Of a stretch of DNA of 64,000 bases, positions 26,760 to 35,794 are shown piece by piece. Source of the DNA: Caldicellulosiruptor saccharolyticus DSM 8903. Its GTDB lineage: Bacteria; Bacillota; Thermoanaerobacteria; Caldicellulosiruptorales; Caldicellulosiruptoraceae. The first letter of the stretch is position 1. Each line of letters starts with the position of its first letter. A model generated the notes under the pieces. That model was not told where the DNA came from. It was given only the letters and a program-made list of their open reading frames with translations, and did not search any database. The position numbers and the translations under genes were made by a program. The stretch is from the NCBI RefSeq assembly GCF_000016545.1, contig NC_009437.1, forward strand, positions 537,501 through 601,500, written 5' to 3'.

Positions 26760-27065
26760 TTAAGAAAATTTAGTAAGATAGTATACTGCAATTTGTGTTC
26801 TATTTTTAAGATTTAACTTTTGAAGAATGGATGTTATGTAGTTTTTCACTGTACCTTCAGAGATGAAAAGCAACCTTGCGATTTCCTTATTTGAGTATAC
26901 TTTATCCATAAGAACAACGTCAGCATGCCACATCTTGAGAAACTCTATTGCCTCTTTTGCATTGGTGCAAAGGCTTACAACCTCAAAATTTTCAAGCTCA
27001 AGGATGATTTTAAGACCGTCCAAAACGGCAGGGTTATCATCCACAATTAAGACCTTAGGTTTTTT
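26760..27065 (-). pseudogene. Response regulator copy with large in-frame internal deletion
   Basis: From a TTG at 27065 the frame reads KKPKVLIVDDNPAVLDGLKI through DVVLMD, then jumps to KVYSNKEIARLLFISEGTVK and ends like the full regulator at 33191-33826. About 100 residues are missing (the rest of the receiver, the linker and the first recognition-domain helix). The remaining sequence is nearly identical to the intact gene at DNA level, so this is a recent deletion derivative. A truncated receiver fused to half a LuxR-type domain is unlikely to fold as a regulator, but the frame is open. Confidence 0.85.
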
Positions 27066-27245
27066 CAAAGTAATCTTCCCTCTACCTTCAAAGTTCAAAT
27101 GCTTGAATGTTTTCTACCAATGCTTTTATTTTACTAAAATTTTTTATAATAATGAAGATATATTCTAGAACACGCTGGCTTGTGGTATAATTAAATCAGA
27201 GGCGGGGAAGATGTGTTAGTGTAAGAAAGGAGAAAATTTGTAACA

Positions 27246-27722
27246 TTGAGGAGGCTACGAGTATACCTTGACACCTCAGTTATAAGTCACTTAGACCACC
27301 ATGATAATCCTGAGTATATGCAGATAACAAGAAAATTTTGGGAAGAGCTTAAACAAGGAAAATACAATATATACATTTCAAGTGCAGTAATAACTGAATT
27401 AAATAAGTGCAAGGAACCAAAAAGAAGCAGGCTATTAGAGTATATGTCCCAGATAGAATTCACGAGAATTGAGATTAACCAACAAGTTTTGGAACTTGCG
27501 CAGAAGTATGTGAATGAATGTATAATTCCGTCAAGGTTTTTCGACGACGCAGTCCATATTGCAGTAGCAAGCATTAACGAATGTGATATTTTGGTATCAT
27601 GGAATTTTAAGCATATAGTTAGATATAGGACAATTCAAGGCGTAAACGCAATAAACAAACTTATGGGTTATAGAGAAATTCAACTGGTGTCACCACTTAT
27701 GATGTTAGAGGAAGAGGAGTGA
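27246..27722 (+). CDS. PIN-domain protein (VapC-like ribonuclease)
   Basis: 158 residues from TTG 27246, with AAAGGAG at 27227-27233. PIN-domain acidic positions are visible: VYLDTSVIS (first Asp), SAVITELNK (Glu), FFDDAVHIAVAS (paired Asp) and ILVSWNFKHIV. Such proteins are usually toxins cutting RNA. A TATAAT at 27186-27191 may be the promoter. The small helical protein overlapping its end may be its partner; toxin-first order is less common in VapBC pairs. Confidence 0.85.
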   Translation: MRRLRVYLDTSVISHLDHHDNPEYMQITRKFWEELKQGKYNIYISSAVITELNKCKEPKRSRLLEYMSQIEFTRIEINQQVLELAQKYVNECIIPSRFFDDAVHIAVASINECDILVSWNFKHIVRYRTIQGVNAINKLMGYREIQLVSPLMMLEEEE

Positions 27723-27727
27723 CAAAT

Positions 27728-27901
27728 ATGTTTGAAACAAGCGCGATGAAAGAACTGCACAGGATACAGGAGGAGATCTACGAAGAAACAAAAGGCATGA
27801 CTCCAGAAGAATTGATTAGGTATTTTGAAGAAACGGCAAAAAAAGTAGAGAGAGAATTAGAGGAACTGAAAAAGAAAAAAAAGAAGGAAATTATTCAATA
27901 A
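27728..27901 (+). CDS. Small helical protein, putative antitoxin partner of the PIN protein
   Basis: 57 residues from ATG 27728, with GAGGAG at 27713-27718 inside the end of the PIN gene. The sequence is highly charged and helical (MKELHRIQEEIYEETKGMTP, RELEELKKKKKK). Proteins of this shape often follow PIN genes. No DNA-binding ribbon is evident. Function is inferred from position only. Confidence 0.65.
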   Translation: MFETSAMKELHRIQEEIYEETKGMTPEELIRYFEETAKKVERELEELKKKKKKEIIQ

Positions 27902-27914
27902 TTTCATAACAGGT

Positions 27915-27964
27915 AAACCACAAATAATTTTTTCTGCAAACTATCTGTGGCTTTTTTGTTTTTT
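27915..27964 (+). terminator. Terminator of the PIN module
   Basis: AAACCACAAATA pairs with TATCTGTGGCTTTTTTG, followed by a further T-run. Confidence 0.8.
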
Positions 27965-27974
27965 AGAAACCCGG

Positions 27975-28140
27975 CTTTTTGATTGAGGTGAGGATTCAGC
28001 ACGCATGCAGCCTGCTTCTTTCAACCGACAAGCCAGTGACTACTGAGATAGCTCTTAAGGTAGTCTTTTACTCATGTTCAACCTTTGCAAGGGTGTTTCA
28101 CAAACACTAAGACATGAGCGCTTTAGAATTTAGAAAAAAT
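27975..28140 (+). pseudogene. Decayed copy of the AraC regulator 3' end
   Basis: This stretch repeats 23365-23530 almost base for base at first (TTTTTGATTGAGGTGAG, CAGCACGCATGCAGCCTGC) and then with changes that break the frame, including a TAA in ...CAAACACTAAG. It encodes the second helix-turn-helix region only. Confidence 0.85.
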
Positions 28141-28149
28141 GGATTTTTT

Positions 28150-28370
28150 TGTAGTCATTGACCTCTTTAATAAGTAAAGGAGTATTCCAAGTAAAGTTAC
28201 AAATACCACAGTAAAGGGATTGTTCTTGCCAGCAATTTTTGCAAGTGCACCTGTTGGGATGTAGCCGTGAAGAAAAGCACTAATGCCAATTCCCACAACT
28301 ACAAATACAAGGGTTTGTGTCATACTTGCTTTAAAAATTTTTTATCCTCAGCAATTTGAACATTTCAGGA
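28150..28370 (-). pseudogene. Decayed copy of the DUF318 permease middle part
   Basis: The minus strand reads VFVVVGIGISAFLHGYIPTG and ALAKIAGKNNPFTVVFV, matching residues about 215-255 of the permease at 24020-24991. It then drifts. ATCCTCAGCAATTTGAACAT at 28343 matches the DNA further into that gene. Order and orientation relative to the araC fragment are as in the parent locus, with the thioredoxin gene deleted between them. Confidence 0.85.
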
Positions 28371-28493
28371 CATAAACAATATACAATATTTAAGTTTTAA
28401 GTTAGGCAATACTTACACAAAAATAAAAAACCCTCCGCAGCTTTTAAAATATCTATCCTTTGCTGCAGAAGGCAACAAAAAGTATTGAATAAA

Positions 28494-30464
28494 CTAACTT
28501 ACAATTTTATAATAGGTTTTTGCTGTAAGGGCATACACGCCAGTATAAAATATAGCAAACACAAGTATAACAGCAGATGTGCAAAGAGCATACAAAGGTA
28601 TATTTGTAAGGTTGAATACCTGTAACATTTTAACTATTATTTTAAAAGCAAACGCTATATGAACTATTGCTGAGAATAAAGGCAAAAAGAAGGTTGCAAG
28701 TATTTGGCTTTGTATTGACTTTTTAATCTCCAGACGCGTCATACCCACTTTCTGTAAAATTTCATAGCGATGCCTATCATCAAATCCCTCTTCAATTTGT
28801 TTATAGTAAATTATAAGCACTGTTGCCATAATAAACAAAAGTCCAAGAAACAAACCAATGAATAATAACCCGCCATAGATAGAGTAAAAACCTTCTCTTG
28901 CCATTTCACGAACTTCAATTGTTGCATCATTTACTATTTTGTTTAAGCTATTTTTTAGTGCTGTGCAAATGTCCATGAGATTATCCTTGTTACCATCAAA
29001 ATCAAAACCATAATAATATGAAAATTGTACCATGTCGTTTTTATTGCTATTTAGTGAACAGAAGATTTTCTTCATTGTTTCAATGTCTTTGACTATTATC
29101 CAAAAACAACTAATAGCTGGTGTAAGGCTATTAGTTAGAGAGTTTGAAGTTAATCGTTTTTTAATTGAGAGTTTGAAACCATTGAAATTGATAATGTTCT
29201 CAGAGATATTAACGTTACTAGTATACAGAAGAACTTCATTATCAGATAATTTGATAACTTTCTTTTCAATATTATTGTAGTCCTCAAGAGGCACTACAAA
29301 GGCAATGGCTGAGTTCTTATCAAAAAAATTTTGTTTTTTTATTCTGAAATGAGTTTTATCTTGAATTAAAGCAAGCTCTAAATATTTGTATTTAACCATG
29401 TTTTTAGGAACTATATTAAATTTTTTCAATTGCTGCATTATCGTATTATCAACTTTTTTTACATTTTCTAAGTTAATATTGTCCGATGTAATAATTATTT
29501 CTTGTGGATAGCGAGTTTTTAAAACATCCTCAACTCCAATATACAGGGAAATTGTGGTTGAAAGTATAACAATTACTGCGGTTGAAAGTATACATATGTT
29601 TGCAAGTCCAACTGCATTTTGTTTCATCCTGTATATCATGTTAGAAATCCATATAAAATGATGAGGTTTATAGTAATAGTTTTTGTTTTTCCGAAGAGTC
29701 TTTAAAAATGCTATGCTTCCAGCTGTAAACAAACAATATGTAGCTATCATTACTAAGATAACTGCAACAAAAAAGATGTTCATCGCTGCTAAAGGCTTTT
29801 CAGTTGTAAGTGCAATGTAATATCCAATACCAAGGCAAACTATCCCAATGATAGTCAAAAGCCATTTTGTTTTTGGTTCTCTTTCACCTACATTGCTTGC
29901 TTTTAATAATTCAATGGGTTTTGATAGATGCACCGATAAGATGTTATATATAAGGTTTAATATAAAAATTCCGCTGAATAAAAGAGTTGTGACCAAAATG
30001 GATGACGGTGATATTTTAAAACCAAACACAACTTTAAAACTTACAATTTTAAAAAGTAGAAGTGTCATAAGTTTGCTTAAAATTATTCCTGATAAAATAC
30101 CAGATGCAATACATATCAGTCCTATGATTACCGTTTCAAAAAACATAATACTTGCTATATGTCTTTTTTCCATTCCAAGAATATTGAAAAGTCCAAATTC
30201 TTTTTTACGCCTCTTTATCAAAAAGCTGTTTACGTAAAAAATAAATATAACAGAAAAAATACCAATTACTCCTGCTCCAAATCGCAAAATACTCCTCAGC
30301 GCTTGGCTATCGCTCAAATGTCCGATATCTTCTGTATTAGACAAAAAACACATGTTGTAAAACATCATAACTGCTCCAATACAGGTCAGTATATATGGGA
30401 TATATGCTTGGGTATTTCTTTTTATGTTATTAGCTGCAAATTTTATATAAAAAGATTTAAGCAT
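28494..30464 (-). CDS. BceB-like ABC transporter permease (FtsX family, peptide resistance)
   Basis: About 656 residues from the ATG at 30464, which has AGGAGG eight bases upstream. The protein starts MLKSFYIKFAANNIKRN, has about ten membrane helices and a large extracellular loop (about 310-510) between helices 7 and 8, as in BceB. FtsX-like ends surround RRKKEFGLFNILGM. It works with the ATPase upstream to detect and remove cell-wall-targeting peptides and passes a signal to the kinase. Its start overlaps the ATPase gene end (30457). Confidence 0.92.
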   Translation of the reverse strand: MLKSFYIKFAANNIKRNTQAYIPYILTCIGAVMMFYNMCFLSNTEDIGHLSDSQALRSILRFGAGVIGIFSVIFIFYVNSFLIKRRKKEFGLFNILGMEKRHIASIMFFETVIIGLICIASGILSGIILSKLMTLLLFKIVSFKVVFGFKISPSSILVTTLLFSGIFILNLIYNILSVHLSKPIELLKASNVGEREPKTKWLLTIIGIVCLGIGYYIALTTEKPLAAMNIFFVAVILVMIATYCLFTAGSIAFLKTLRKNKNYYYKPHHFIWISNMIYRMKQNAVGLANICILSTAVIVILSTTISLYIGVEDVLKTRYPQEIIITSDNINLENVKKVDNTIMQQLKKFNIVPKNMVKYKYLELALIQDKTHFRIKKQNFFDKNSAIAFVVPLEDYNNIEKKVIKLSDNEVLLYTSNVNISENIINFNGFKLSIKKRLTSNSLTNSLTPAISCFWIIVKDIETMKKIFCSLNSNKNDMVQFSYYYGFDFDGNKDNLMDICTALKNSLNKIVNDATIEVREMAREGFYSIYGGLLFIGLFLGLLFIMATVLIIYYKQIEEGFDDRHRYEILQKVGMTRLEIKKSIQSQILATFFLPLFSAIVHIAFAFKIIVKMLQVFNLTNIPLYALCTSAVILVFAIFYTGVYALTAKTYYKIVS

Positions 30465-31230
30465 TTCGGATACCTCCTGTTGCAATCATGGTAAGCGTAT
30501 CGGAGATTTTCTGATACATTTCATCATTTGACATTGAACCTTTATAAATTTGATGAAAAATCTCCCCATCTTTTATAAACAAAACTCTTTTTGCATAGCT
30601 TGCAACTTTTATGCTGTGTGTGACTACAAGAATTGTTTGACCTTCATTATTTATCTCAGCAAATAGTCTTAATAATTCTTCAGATGAATGTGAGTCAAGA
30701 GCACCAGTTGGTTCATCGGCAAGAATAAGCTGGGGTTTTGTAATAAATGCACGGGCAATTGCAGCTCTTTGTTTTTGTCCGCCTGACACCTCATAAGGAT
30801 ATTTTGAGAGAATATCAGAAATTCTAAGTTTTTCAGCAATAGGTTTTAACCTCTCATACATTTCTGTATATGGTCTTCCTGCTAAGACAAGAGGTAACAG
30901 GATATTGTCCTGTATAGAAAATGTGTCAAGAAGATTGTAATCTTGAAACACAAAGCCTATGTTATTTCGTCTGAAAGCTGAGATTTCTTTTTCATTCATT
31001 GACGTAATTTCTCTGCCATTTAGTAATACTTTACCGCTTGTAGGTTTATCAAAACCTGCAATGATGTTTAACAGTGTTGTTTTACCTGAACCAGATTCGC
31101 CCATAATAGCTATATATTCTCCTTGCTCTACTGAAAAAGATACACTTACAAGTGCCTGAACAGGATTTCCACCAAACCTTGTTGTGTAGATTTTCTTTAA
31201 ACTATTCACTTCTAAAAGAACATGTGTCAT
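30457..31230 (-). CDS. BceA-like ABC transporter ATPase
   Basis: 257 residues. Walker A GESGSGKTT (about 44-52), Q-loop VFQDYNLL, signature VSGGQKQR, Walker B LILADEPTGALD and the switch VTHS are intact. It pairs with the FtsX-type permease downstream, with which it overlaps by eight bases. A TATAAT on the minus strand around 31276-31281 could start this two-gene unit separately from the kinase upstream. Confidence 0.93.
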   Translation of the reverse strand: MTHVLLEVNSLKKIYTTRFGGNPVQALVSVSFSVEQGEYIAIMGESGSGKTTLLNIIAGFDKPTSGKVLLNGREITSMNEKEISAFRRNNIGFVFQDYNLLDTFSIQDNILLPLVLAGRPYTEMYERLKPIAEKLRISDILSKYPYEVSGGQKQRAAIARAFITKPQLILADEPTGALDSHSSEELLRLFAEINNEGQTILVVTHSIKVASYAKRVLFIKDGEIFHQIYKGSMSNDEMYQKISDTLTMIATGGIRNA

Positions 31231-31284
31231 ATTTTACTTCCCTCCGAGTGCAAAATTGATTTTTTATTCCTGTTCATTATAACA

Positions 31285-31329
31285 AAAAAGAGAAAATGCT
31301 TGCCTTATTTTTGGCTTACATTTTCTCTT
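31285..31329 (-). terminator. Terminator between the kinase and the Bce-like transporter
   Basis: On the minus strand AGAGAAAATG and CATTTTCTCT form a stem with an inner GCC/GGC pair, followed by TTTTTTG. It ends the regulator-kinase unit just before the transporter promoter. Confidence 0.8.
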
Positions 31330-31367
31330 CTCAATCTTACATTTTAGTAAGGTTTTAATTAGATAAA

Positions 31368-32378
31368 CTAATCTGGTGCTATATCAACAGTATCAAAGTT
31401 GATTTTTACTTTTGTACCCTTTCCAACTTCTGATTCGATTATAATTTTGTGTGATAGTTTATCTAAAATCCGCTTGCAAAGGTAAAGTCCAATTCCTGTA
31501 GATTTTTTGTCCAAGCGACCGTTATATCCTGTAAAGCCTTTTTCAAAAACACGGGGCAAATCCTCTTTTGCAATACCTATGCCTGTATCTTCAATAACCA
31601 ATGTATTTGGCAAATTGTTTTCCATATAAATAGAGATTTGACCACCGGGGTTTGTATATTTAAGCGCATTTGAAAGTATTTGTTCAATAACAAATGTTAG
31701 CCATTTTTCGTCAGTTAACACATGGCAGTTTAATTCTTTGTAATTGAGTTTTATTTTTTTACGTATAAAAATTAGAGAATATTTTCGTAGTGCTTGTTTT
31801 ACAATATGGTCAAGTGAATATTTCTTAAGTAGTAAGTCATTGCTCATATTTTCCATACGAAGATATTGAAGAACCATTTCAACATACTGCTCTACCTTGA
31901 ATAGTTGTTCTAAAAGTTCACTGCTAATTTTTGATTGTTCTGCTTGTAAAACCAGCTTTATAGCAGCTATGGGTGTTTTAATTTGATGTGCCCATGCTGT
32001 GTAATAATCAATCATATCTCTATAGACTTTCTCATTATTAGTTAAAATTTCAATTTTGCTTTCATTAATGATTTTAATTAGTTCTTGATAATCTTTTTCA
32101 ATCAAATCCTTTGCGATTGGAAAAGAAAAATCGGCAATCGTGATGTTTCGTTTTAGTTTTTCAAGTGTTATATGTTGTTTATAAAATGAGAAAAAGTCAG
32201 TAATTCCAATGATAAATGCAAAAATATATGTTAGTACTAAGCTATAAACTGTGGGTTCTAAAGGAAGAGAATAAAGGAATGAAATAGAAAAAAATATACA
32301 GCTTGAAACCAACAGATAAATGATAAGCAACATATTCCGTTTTAAATATGCCCCTATAATGTTTATGTAATCCTTCAT
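31368..32378 (-). CDS. BceS-like intramembrane-sensing histidine kinase
   Basis: 336 residues from the ATG at 32378 (MKDYINIIGAYLKRN), chosen for GAGGGG just upstream. Two membrane helices near the N-terminus have almost no extracellular loop. The H-box is YYTAWAHQIKTPIAA, the N-box EQILSNALKYTNPG and the G-box IEDTGIGIAKEDLPRVFEKG. This short-sensor kinase class takes its signal from a BceAB-type transporter, which lies next to it. Its phosphate goes to the regulator whose stop overlaps this gene. Confidence 0.92.
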   Translation of the reverse strand: MKDYINIIGAYLKRNMLLIIYLLVSSCIFFSISFLYSLPLEPTVYSLVLTYIFAFIIGITDFFSFYKQHITLEKLKRNITIADFSFPIAKDLIEKDYQELIKIINESKIEILTNNEKVYRDMIDYYTAWAHQIKTPIAAIKLVLQAEQSKISSELLEQLFKVEQYVEMVLQYLRMENMSNDLLLKKYSLDHIVKQALRKYSLIFIRKKIKLNYKELNCHVLTDEKWLTFVIEQILSNALKYTNPGGQISIYMENNLPNTLVIEDTGIGIAKEDLPRVFEKGFTGYNGRLDKKSTGIGLYLCKRILDKLSHKIIIESEVGKGTKVKINFDTVDIAPD

Positions 32379-32389
32379 ATTTTTTCCCC

Positions 32390-33061
32390 TCATTCTATAA
32401 TATATCCAATGCCTTTTTTGGTTTTGATAAAATTTTCGAGACCTAACTCAGCTAACTTTTTGCGAAGCCTTGTTATATTTACTGTAAGAGTATTATCGTC
32501 AATAAAGCTATCACTTTGCCAAAGGTGTTGCATAATTTCTTCACGGGATACCACTCTTCCGGCATTTTCCATAAGCAATTGCAAAATTTTGTATTCATTT
32601 TTTGTTAACTCAATTTTTTTATTTTGATGAATTAGAGTGGTATTATTGAGATTTAAAATAACTCCCTTGTGCTCAATAAGGTTTATATTTGAGACAAATG
32701 AGTAAGTTCTCCTTATCAGGGCATGGACTTTTGCTGTAAGGACGTTCAAATCAAAAGGTTTTTCAATAAAATCATCTCCACCCATATTGATAGCCATTAT
32801 GATATTCATATTATCGCTTGCAGAAGATATAAACATAATAGGAACTTTTGATATTTTGCGTATTTCGTTACACCAGTAAAACCCGTTGTAAAAAGGCAAT
32901 ATTATATCAATTAACACGAGATGTGGCTCAAATTGAATAAAGCACTCAATGATATTTTTAAAATCTGTAACATAAAGTGCGTCGAAATTCCATTTAGACA
33001 GGTGGTTTTTTATAGTTTCAGCAATAGATATATCGTCTTCAATAATCATTATCTTATACAT
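32390..33061 (-). CDS. BceR-like OmpR-family response regulator
   Basis: 223 residues. The receiver has IIEDD (about 6-10), the phosphorylated Asp in LVLIDIILP (about 52) and the Lys in FIEKPFDLNV. The winged-helix output domain includes ILQLLMENAGRVVSREEIMQ and TVNITRLRKKL. It should activate the Bce-like transporter operon. It is co-transcribed with the kinase. Confidence 0.93.
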   Translation of the reverse strand: MYKIMIIEDDISIAETIKNHLSKWNFDALYVTDFKNIIECFIQFEPHLVLIDIILPFYNGFYWCNEIRKISKVPIMFISSASDNMNIIMAINMGGDDFIEKPFDLNVLTAKVHALIRRTYSFVSNINLIEHKGVILNLNNTTLIHQNKKIELTKNEYKILQLLMENAGRVVSREEIMQHLWQSDSFIDDNTLTVNITRLRKKLAELGLENFIKTKKGIGYIIE

Positions 33062-33190
33062 TAAAAATCACTCCGACAAAAGGTCTACATAAACAGGGTA
33101 CAGATAGATTATATTTTTTTATGACCATTTATTCAAGCATACCTTTGAGTAACAATTGTTAACAAATGCCTATGTCTTACACTTTTGAGA

Positions 33191-33826
33191 TTAAGAAAAT
33201 TTAGTAAGATAGTATACTGCAATTTGTGTTCTGTTTTTAAGATTTAACTTTTGAAGAATGGATGTTATGTAGTTTCTCACTGTACCTTCAGAGATGAAAA
33301 GCATCCTTGCAATTTCCTTATTTGAGTATCCTTGTGATATAAGCTTTGCAATTTCAAGCTCTCTTTCAGAAAGGTTTTGTGTTTTTTCAAATAGCTGCTT
33401 ACTGGTCCTTTTCAATACATCTGAAACGTATAAAGCAATTTCTTTGTCCATAACAACCTTACCGTCGAGCACAGACAAAATAGAATTCACAATATGCTTT
33501 GCATCAGAGCTTTTAAGGATGTACCCATCTGCGCCAAAGCTCAGGCTCTTTTCTATGTAATCCTTTTCACAAAATGTTGTTAATATTATCACTTTGACAT
33601 TTGGAAATTTGGTTTTTATATTAAAAGTTCCCTCAATACCATCCATAACAGGCATTCTAATATCCATAAGAACAACGTCAACATGCCTATTTTCAAGAAA
33701 CTCTATTGCCTCTTTTGCATTGGTGCAAAGGCTTACAACATCAAAATTTTCAAGCTCAAGGATGATTTTAAGACCATCCAAAACGGCAGGGTTATCATCA
33801 ACAATTAAGACCTTAGGTTTTTTCAA
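33191..33826 (-). CDS. NarL/LuxR-type response regulator
   Basis: 211 residues from TTG 33826, which has AGGAGG about ten bases upstream. The receiver has LIVDDNPAVLDGLKI, the acceptor Asp in VVLMDIRMPVMDGIEG (about 54) and KSSDAKHIV. The LuxR-type output domain reads ISQGYSNKEIARMLFISEGT. It overlaps the kinase gene end by 14 bases. It likely controls the ABC-2 transporter at 35795-38983, as in linearmycin-type (LnrJK-LMN) systems. A deletion copy lies at 26760-27065. Confidence 0.93.
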   Translation of the reverse strand: MKKPKVLIVDDNPAVLDGLKIILELENFDVVSLCTNAKEAIEFLENRHVDVVLMDIRMPVMDGIEGTFNIKTKFPNVKVIILTTFCEKDYIEKSLSFGADGYILKSSDAKHIVNSILSVLDGKVVMDKEIALYVSDVLKRTSKQLFEKTQNLSERELEIAKLISQGYSNKEIARMLFISEGTVRNYITSILQKLNLKNRTQIAVYYLTKFS

Positions 33827-34931
33827 AGTAATCTTCCCTCCTGCTTTTTAATGGGACAAATACCACTATTGAAAATCCAGCATAGTTGTCAATGTTGACT
33901 GTTGCGCCCATAGACTTTGCGCGAAGTTTTATGCTCATAAGCCCAACGCCCTCTTTTATTTCTCCTTTTTTCTTGCCATTGTCATGCACAGCAAGACGCA
34001 CATATGTTGGTTTTGATTCCAAAGATACAGTTACTTGAGTAGCATTTGAGTGTTTTGCCACGTTTAAAAGAGCTTCTTTGAGGATTGCCATTAGATTTTC
34101 AAATACGTGTGATGGAATGTTTTCAATGTCTCCGCTGTGGTTTAATGTTATGTTGCAGAAGTTAAAATTTTCTATCAATTGAGATAAATACTTTTCTTTG
34201 GTTTCAAAAGAGTTTTTCATTGAATAGACAAACTTTCTCAAACTTTCGTAAGATGTTTGAGTCTGCTGCAAACATGAAGATATGATTTGGTTTATTTGAG
34301 CATCTTCAAGTACTCCTTTTTTCTCCAGCAAGCTCTTTATGGCATTGAGCTGGATATTCAGCGCTGCCAAGTTGTGCCCCACTGTGTCGTGCAAAGAAGT
34401 TGCTATTTTCATCTGCTGATTTTGTGCAGCAAGACGTTCTATTGTCTGCTGCGACTCTAAAAGCTGTGTTTTTAACTTGCTCAGCTGCAAGTTTAAAAGT
34501 CTTAGATGGTCAATTTTTTCTAAGTATTCGTGCTTTGTTCTCTTCAGCATCTGTGTGACTAATTTTAAAGAGAAAACAAAAACGCAGACAAAAGCATATT
34601 CCCTTACCATCTTTGAAGGGATAAGAAAAAGGCTGATAAAGAGTAGAGAGGCAATTGAGTAAATTGATATCTTGTTTCTATGGTATAAAAATGTACACAC
34701 AGCAATTGGAATTAAAAAAGAAAATTTCCATCCGCAAAGAAAAATAGCAAGAAATATTATAATCAGCTCTGCAAAGGCAGCAGCTGCCGTATGGTATATG
34801 GATTTTAGATATTCAGTTTTTAAGAATTCTAATGACAAAAATAGAAGTAAGAACAAAATGGCTATTTTAGAAAGCTTGCCATCCTCATATAAACTCCAGA
34901 GAGTGTAGGCGCTTATAATGAATGAAAGCAT
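33813..34931 (-). CDS. Histidine kinase of the HisKA_3 (LnrJ/DesK-like) type
   Basis: 372 residues from ATG 34931, with CAGGAAAAG upstream. Six or so membrane helices (about 5-130) are followed by a coiled coil (LEKIDHLRLLNLQLSKLKTQ) and the H-box SLHDTVGHNLAALNIQL. The ATPase domain has KEALLNVAKHSNATQV and VHDNGKKKGEIKEGVGLMSI. It probably senses membrane-active compounds and phosphorylates the overlapping LuxR-type regulator. Confidence 0.92.
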   Translation of the reverse strand: MLSFIISAYTLWSLYEDGKLSKIAILFLLLFLSLEFLKTEYLKSIYHTAAAAFAELIIIFLAIFLCGWKFSFLIPIAVCTFLYHRNKISIYSIASLLFISLFLIPSKMVREYAFVCVFVFSLKLVTQMLKRTKHEYLEKIDHLRLLNLQLSKLKTQLLESQQTIERLAAQNQQMKIATSLHDTVGHNLAALNIQLNAIKSLLEKKGVLEDAQINQIISSCLQQTQTSYESLRKFVYSMKNSFETKEKYLSQLIENFNFCNITLNHSGDIENIPSHVFENLMAILKEALLNVAKHSNATQVTVSLESKPTYVRLAVHDNGKKKGEIKEGVGLMSIKLRAKSMGATVNIDNYAGFSIVVFVPLKSRREDYFEKT

Positions 34932-35212
34932 TTTCTTTTCCTGCAAAGTTGTTATTGCTAAGACTCATTTTATCATATTGAAAGGAATTTAGTGAATATA
35001 TATTTTTTGCCACAATCTCTAAAGGCCAGAAGAATATTCCTGAAAACATTCTAACTTGCCAAAATTCATAATTTGTAATAATATAATAGAAGTATGTAAC
35101 ACAAGGCATACAAAAAAGAATATTTGTGGCATATGCCCCAGTTCAAGATAATCTGGGTGTTTTGATACCCGAATCTGTTTAAATAAATCATTGAAGAAAG
35201 AAGTGAAAAATT

Positions 35213-35773
35213 ATGAGTGTTATGCATTACATATCAGCGGACAAGGAACTTCCAATTGGTGGATTTGGGTTCAAGCCGATTGAGGGCGAGGAGAAAAGAA
35301 AGTATCTTGAAATGATTTATCAACAGGATGAAAGTGCAAGAAAAGGGACTATACTGGAGCTGATAGATTTTGAAGAGATAGACTTTGATAGTATTATAGT
35401 TTTTAGAACAATAGAAGATGCTTCAGGAATATACGTATACGAGTTGAGTGATTCAGAAAAAGATGTAGTTCAAATTTTCAAGAACAGATTTGTATATAGA
35501 CTTGAAGGAATTTTTTATTTTTCTGAAAAGATGAAAGAAAGAAATTTGGAGATTTATAAAGCAAGGAAAAAGGAGTTGAATGTGCTCTTTGAATATATTT
35601 CTTCCAACATAACTGATGAAGAGATAATTGAAGTGTATAGCTGTGAGTGGGGGAAGTGGACAGAAAAGCCCAAAATTATTACTGAGATTGATTTGTCAAC
35701 TTTTGTCTTTCCGGAAGAGTTTGAACTCAGGTGTGGGGAGTACATAATATTCAAAAAAAGTAAAAGCACCTGA
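35213..35773 (+). CDS. Conserved protein of unknown function
   Basis: 186 residues, acidic, soluble, with a GGFGFKPI turn near the N-terminus and a KARKKELNVLFEYISSN helix. No family is recognised. It is the only plus-strand gene inside this transporter/regulator block and converges with the permease at 35795. GAAGTGAAAAATT precedes the ATG with only a weak ribosome site. Confidence 0.65.
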   Translation: MSVMHYISADKELPIGGFGFKPIEGEEKRKYLEMIYQQDESARKGTILELIDFEEIDFDSIIVFRTIEDASGIYVYELSDSEKDVVQIFKNRFVYRLEGIFYFSEKMKERNLEIYKARKKELNVLFEYISSNITDEEIIEVYSCEWGKWTEKPKIITEIDLSTFVFPEEFELRCGEYIIFKKSKST

Positions 35774-35794
35774 AGAGGGTGCCTTTTTACAAAT

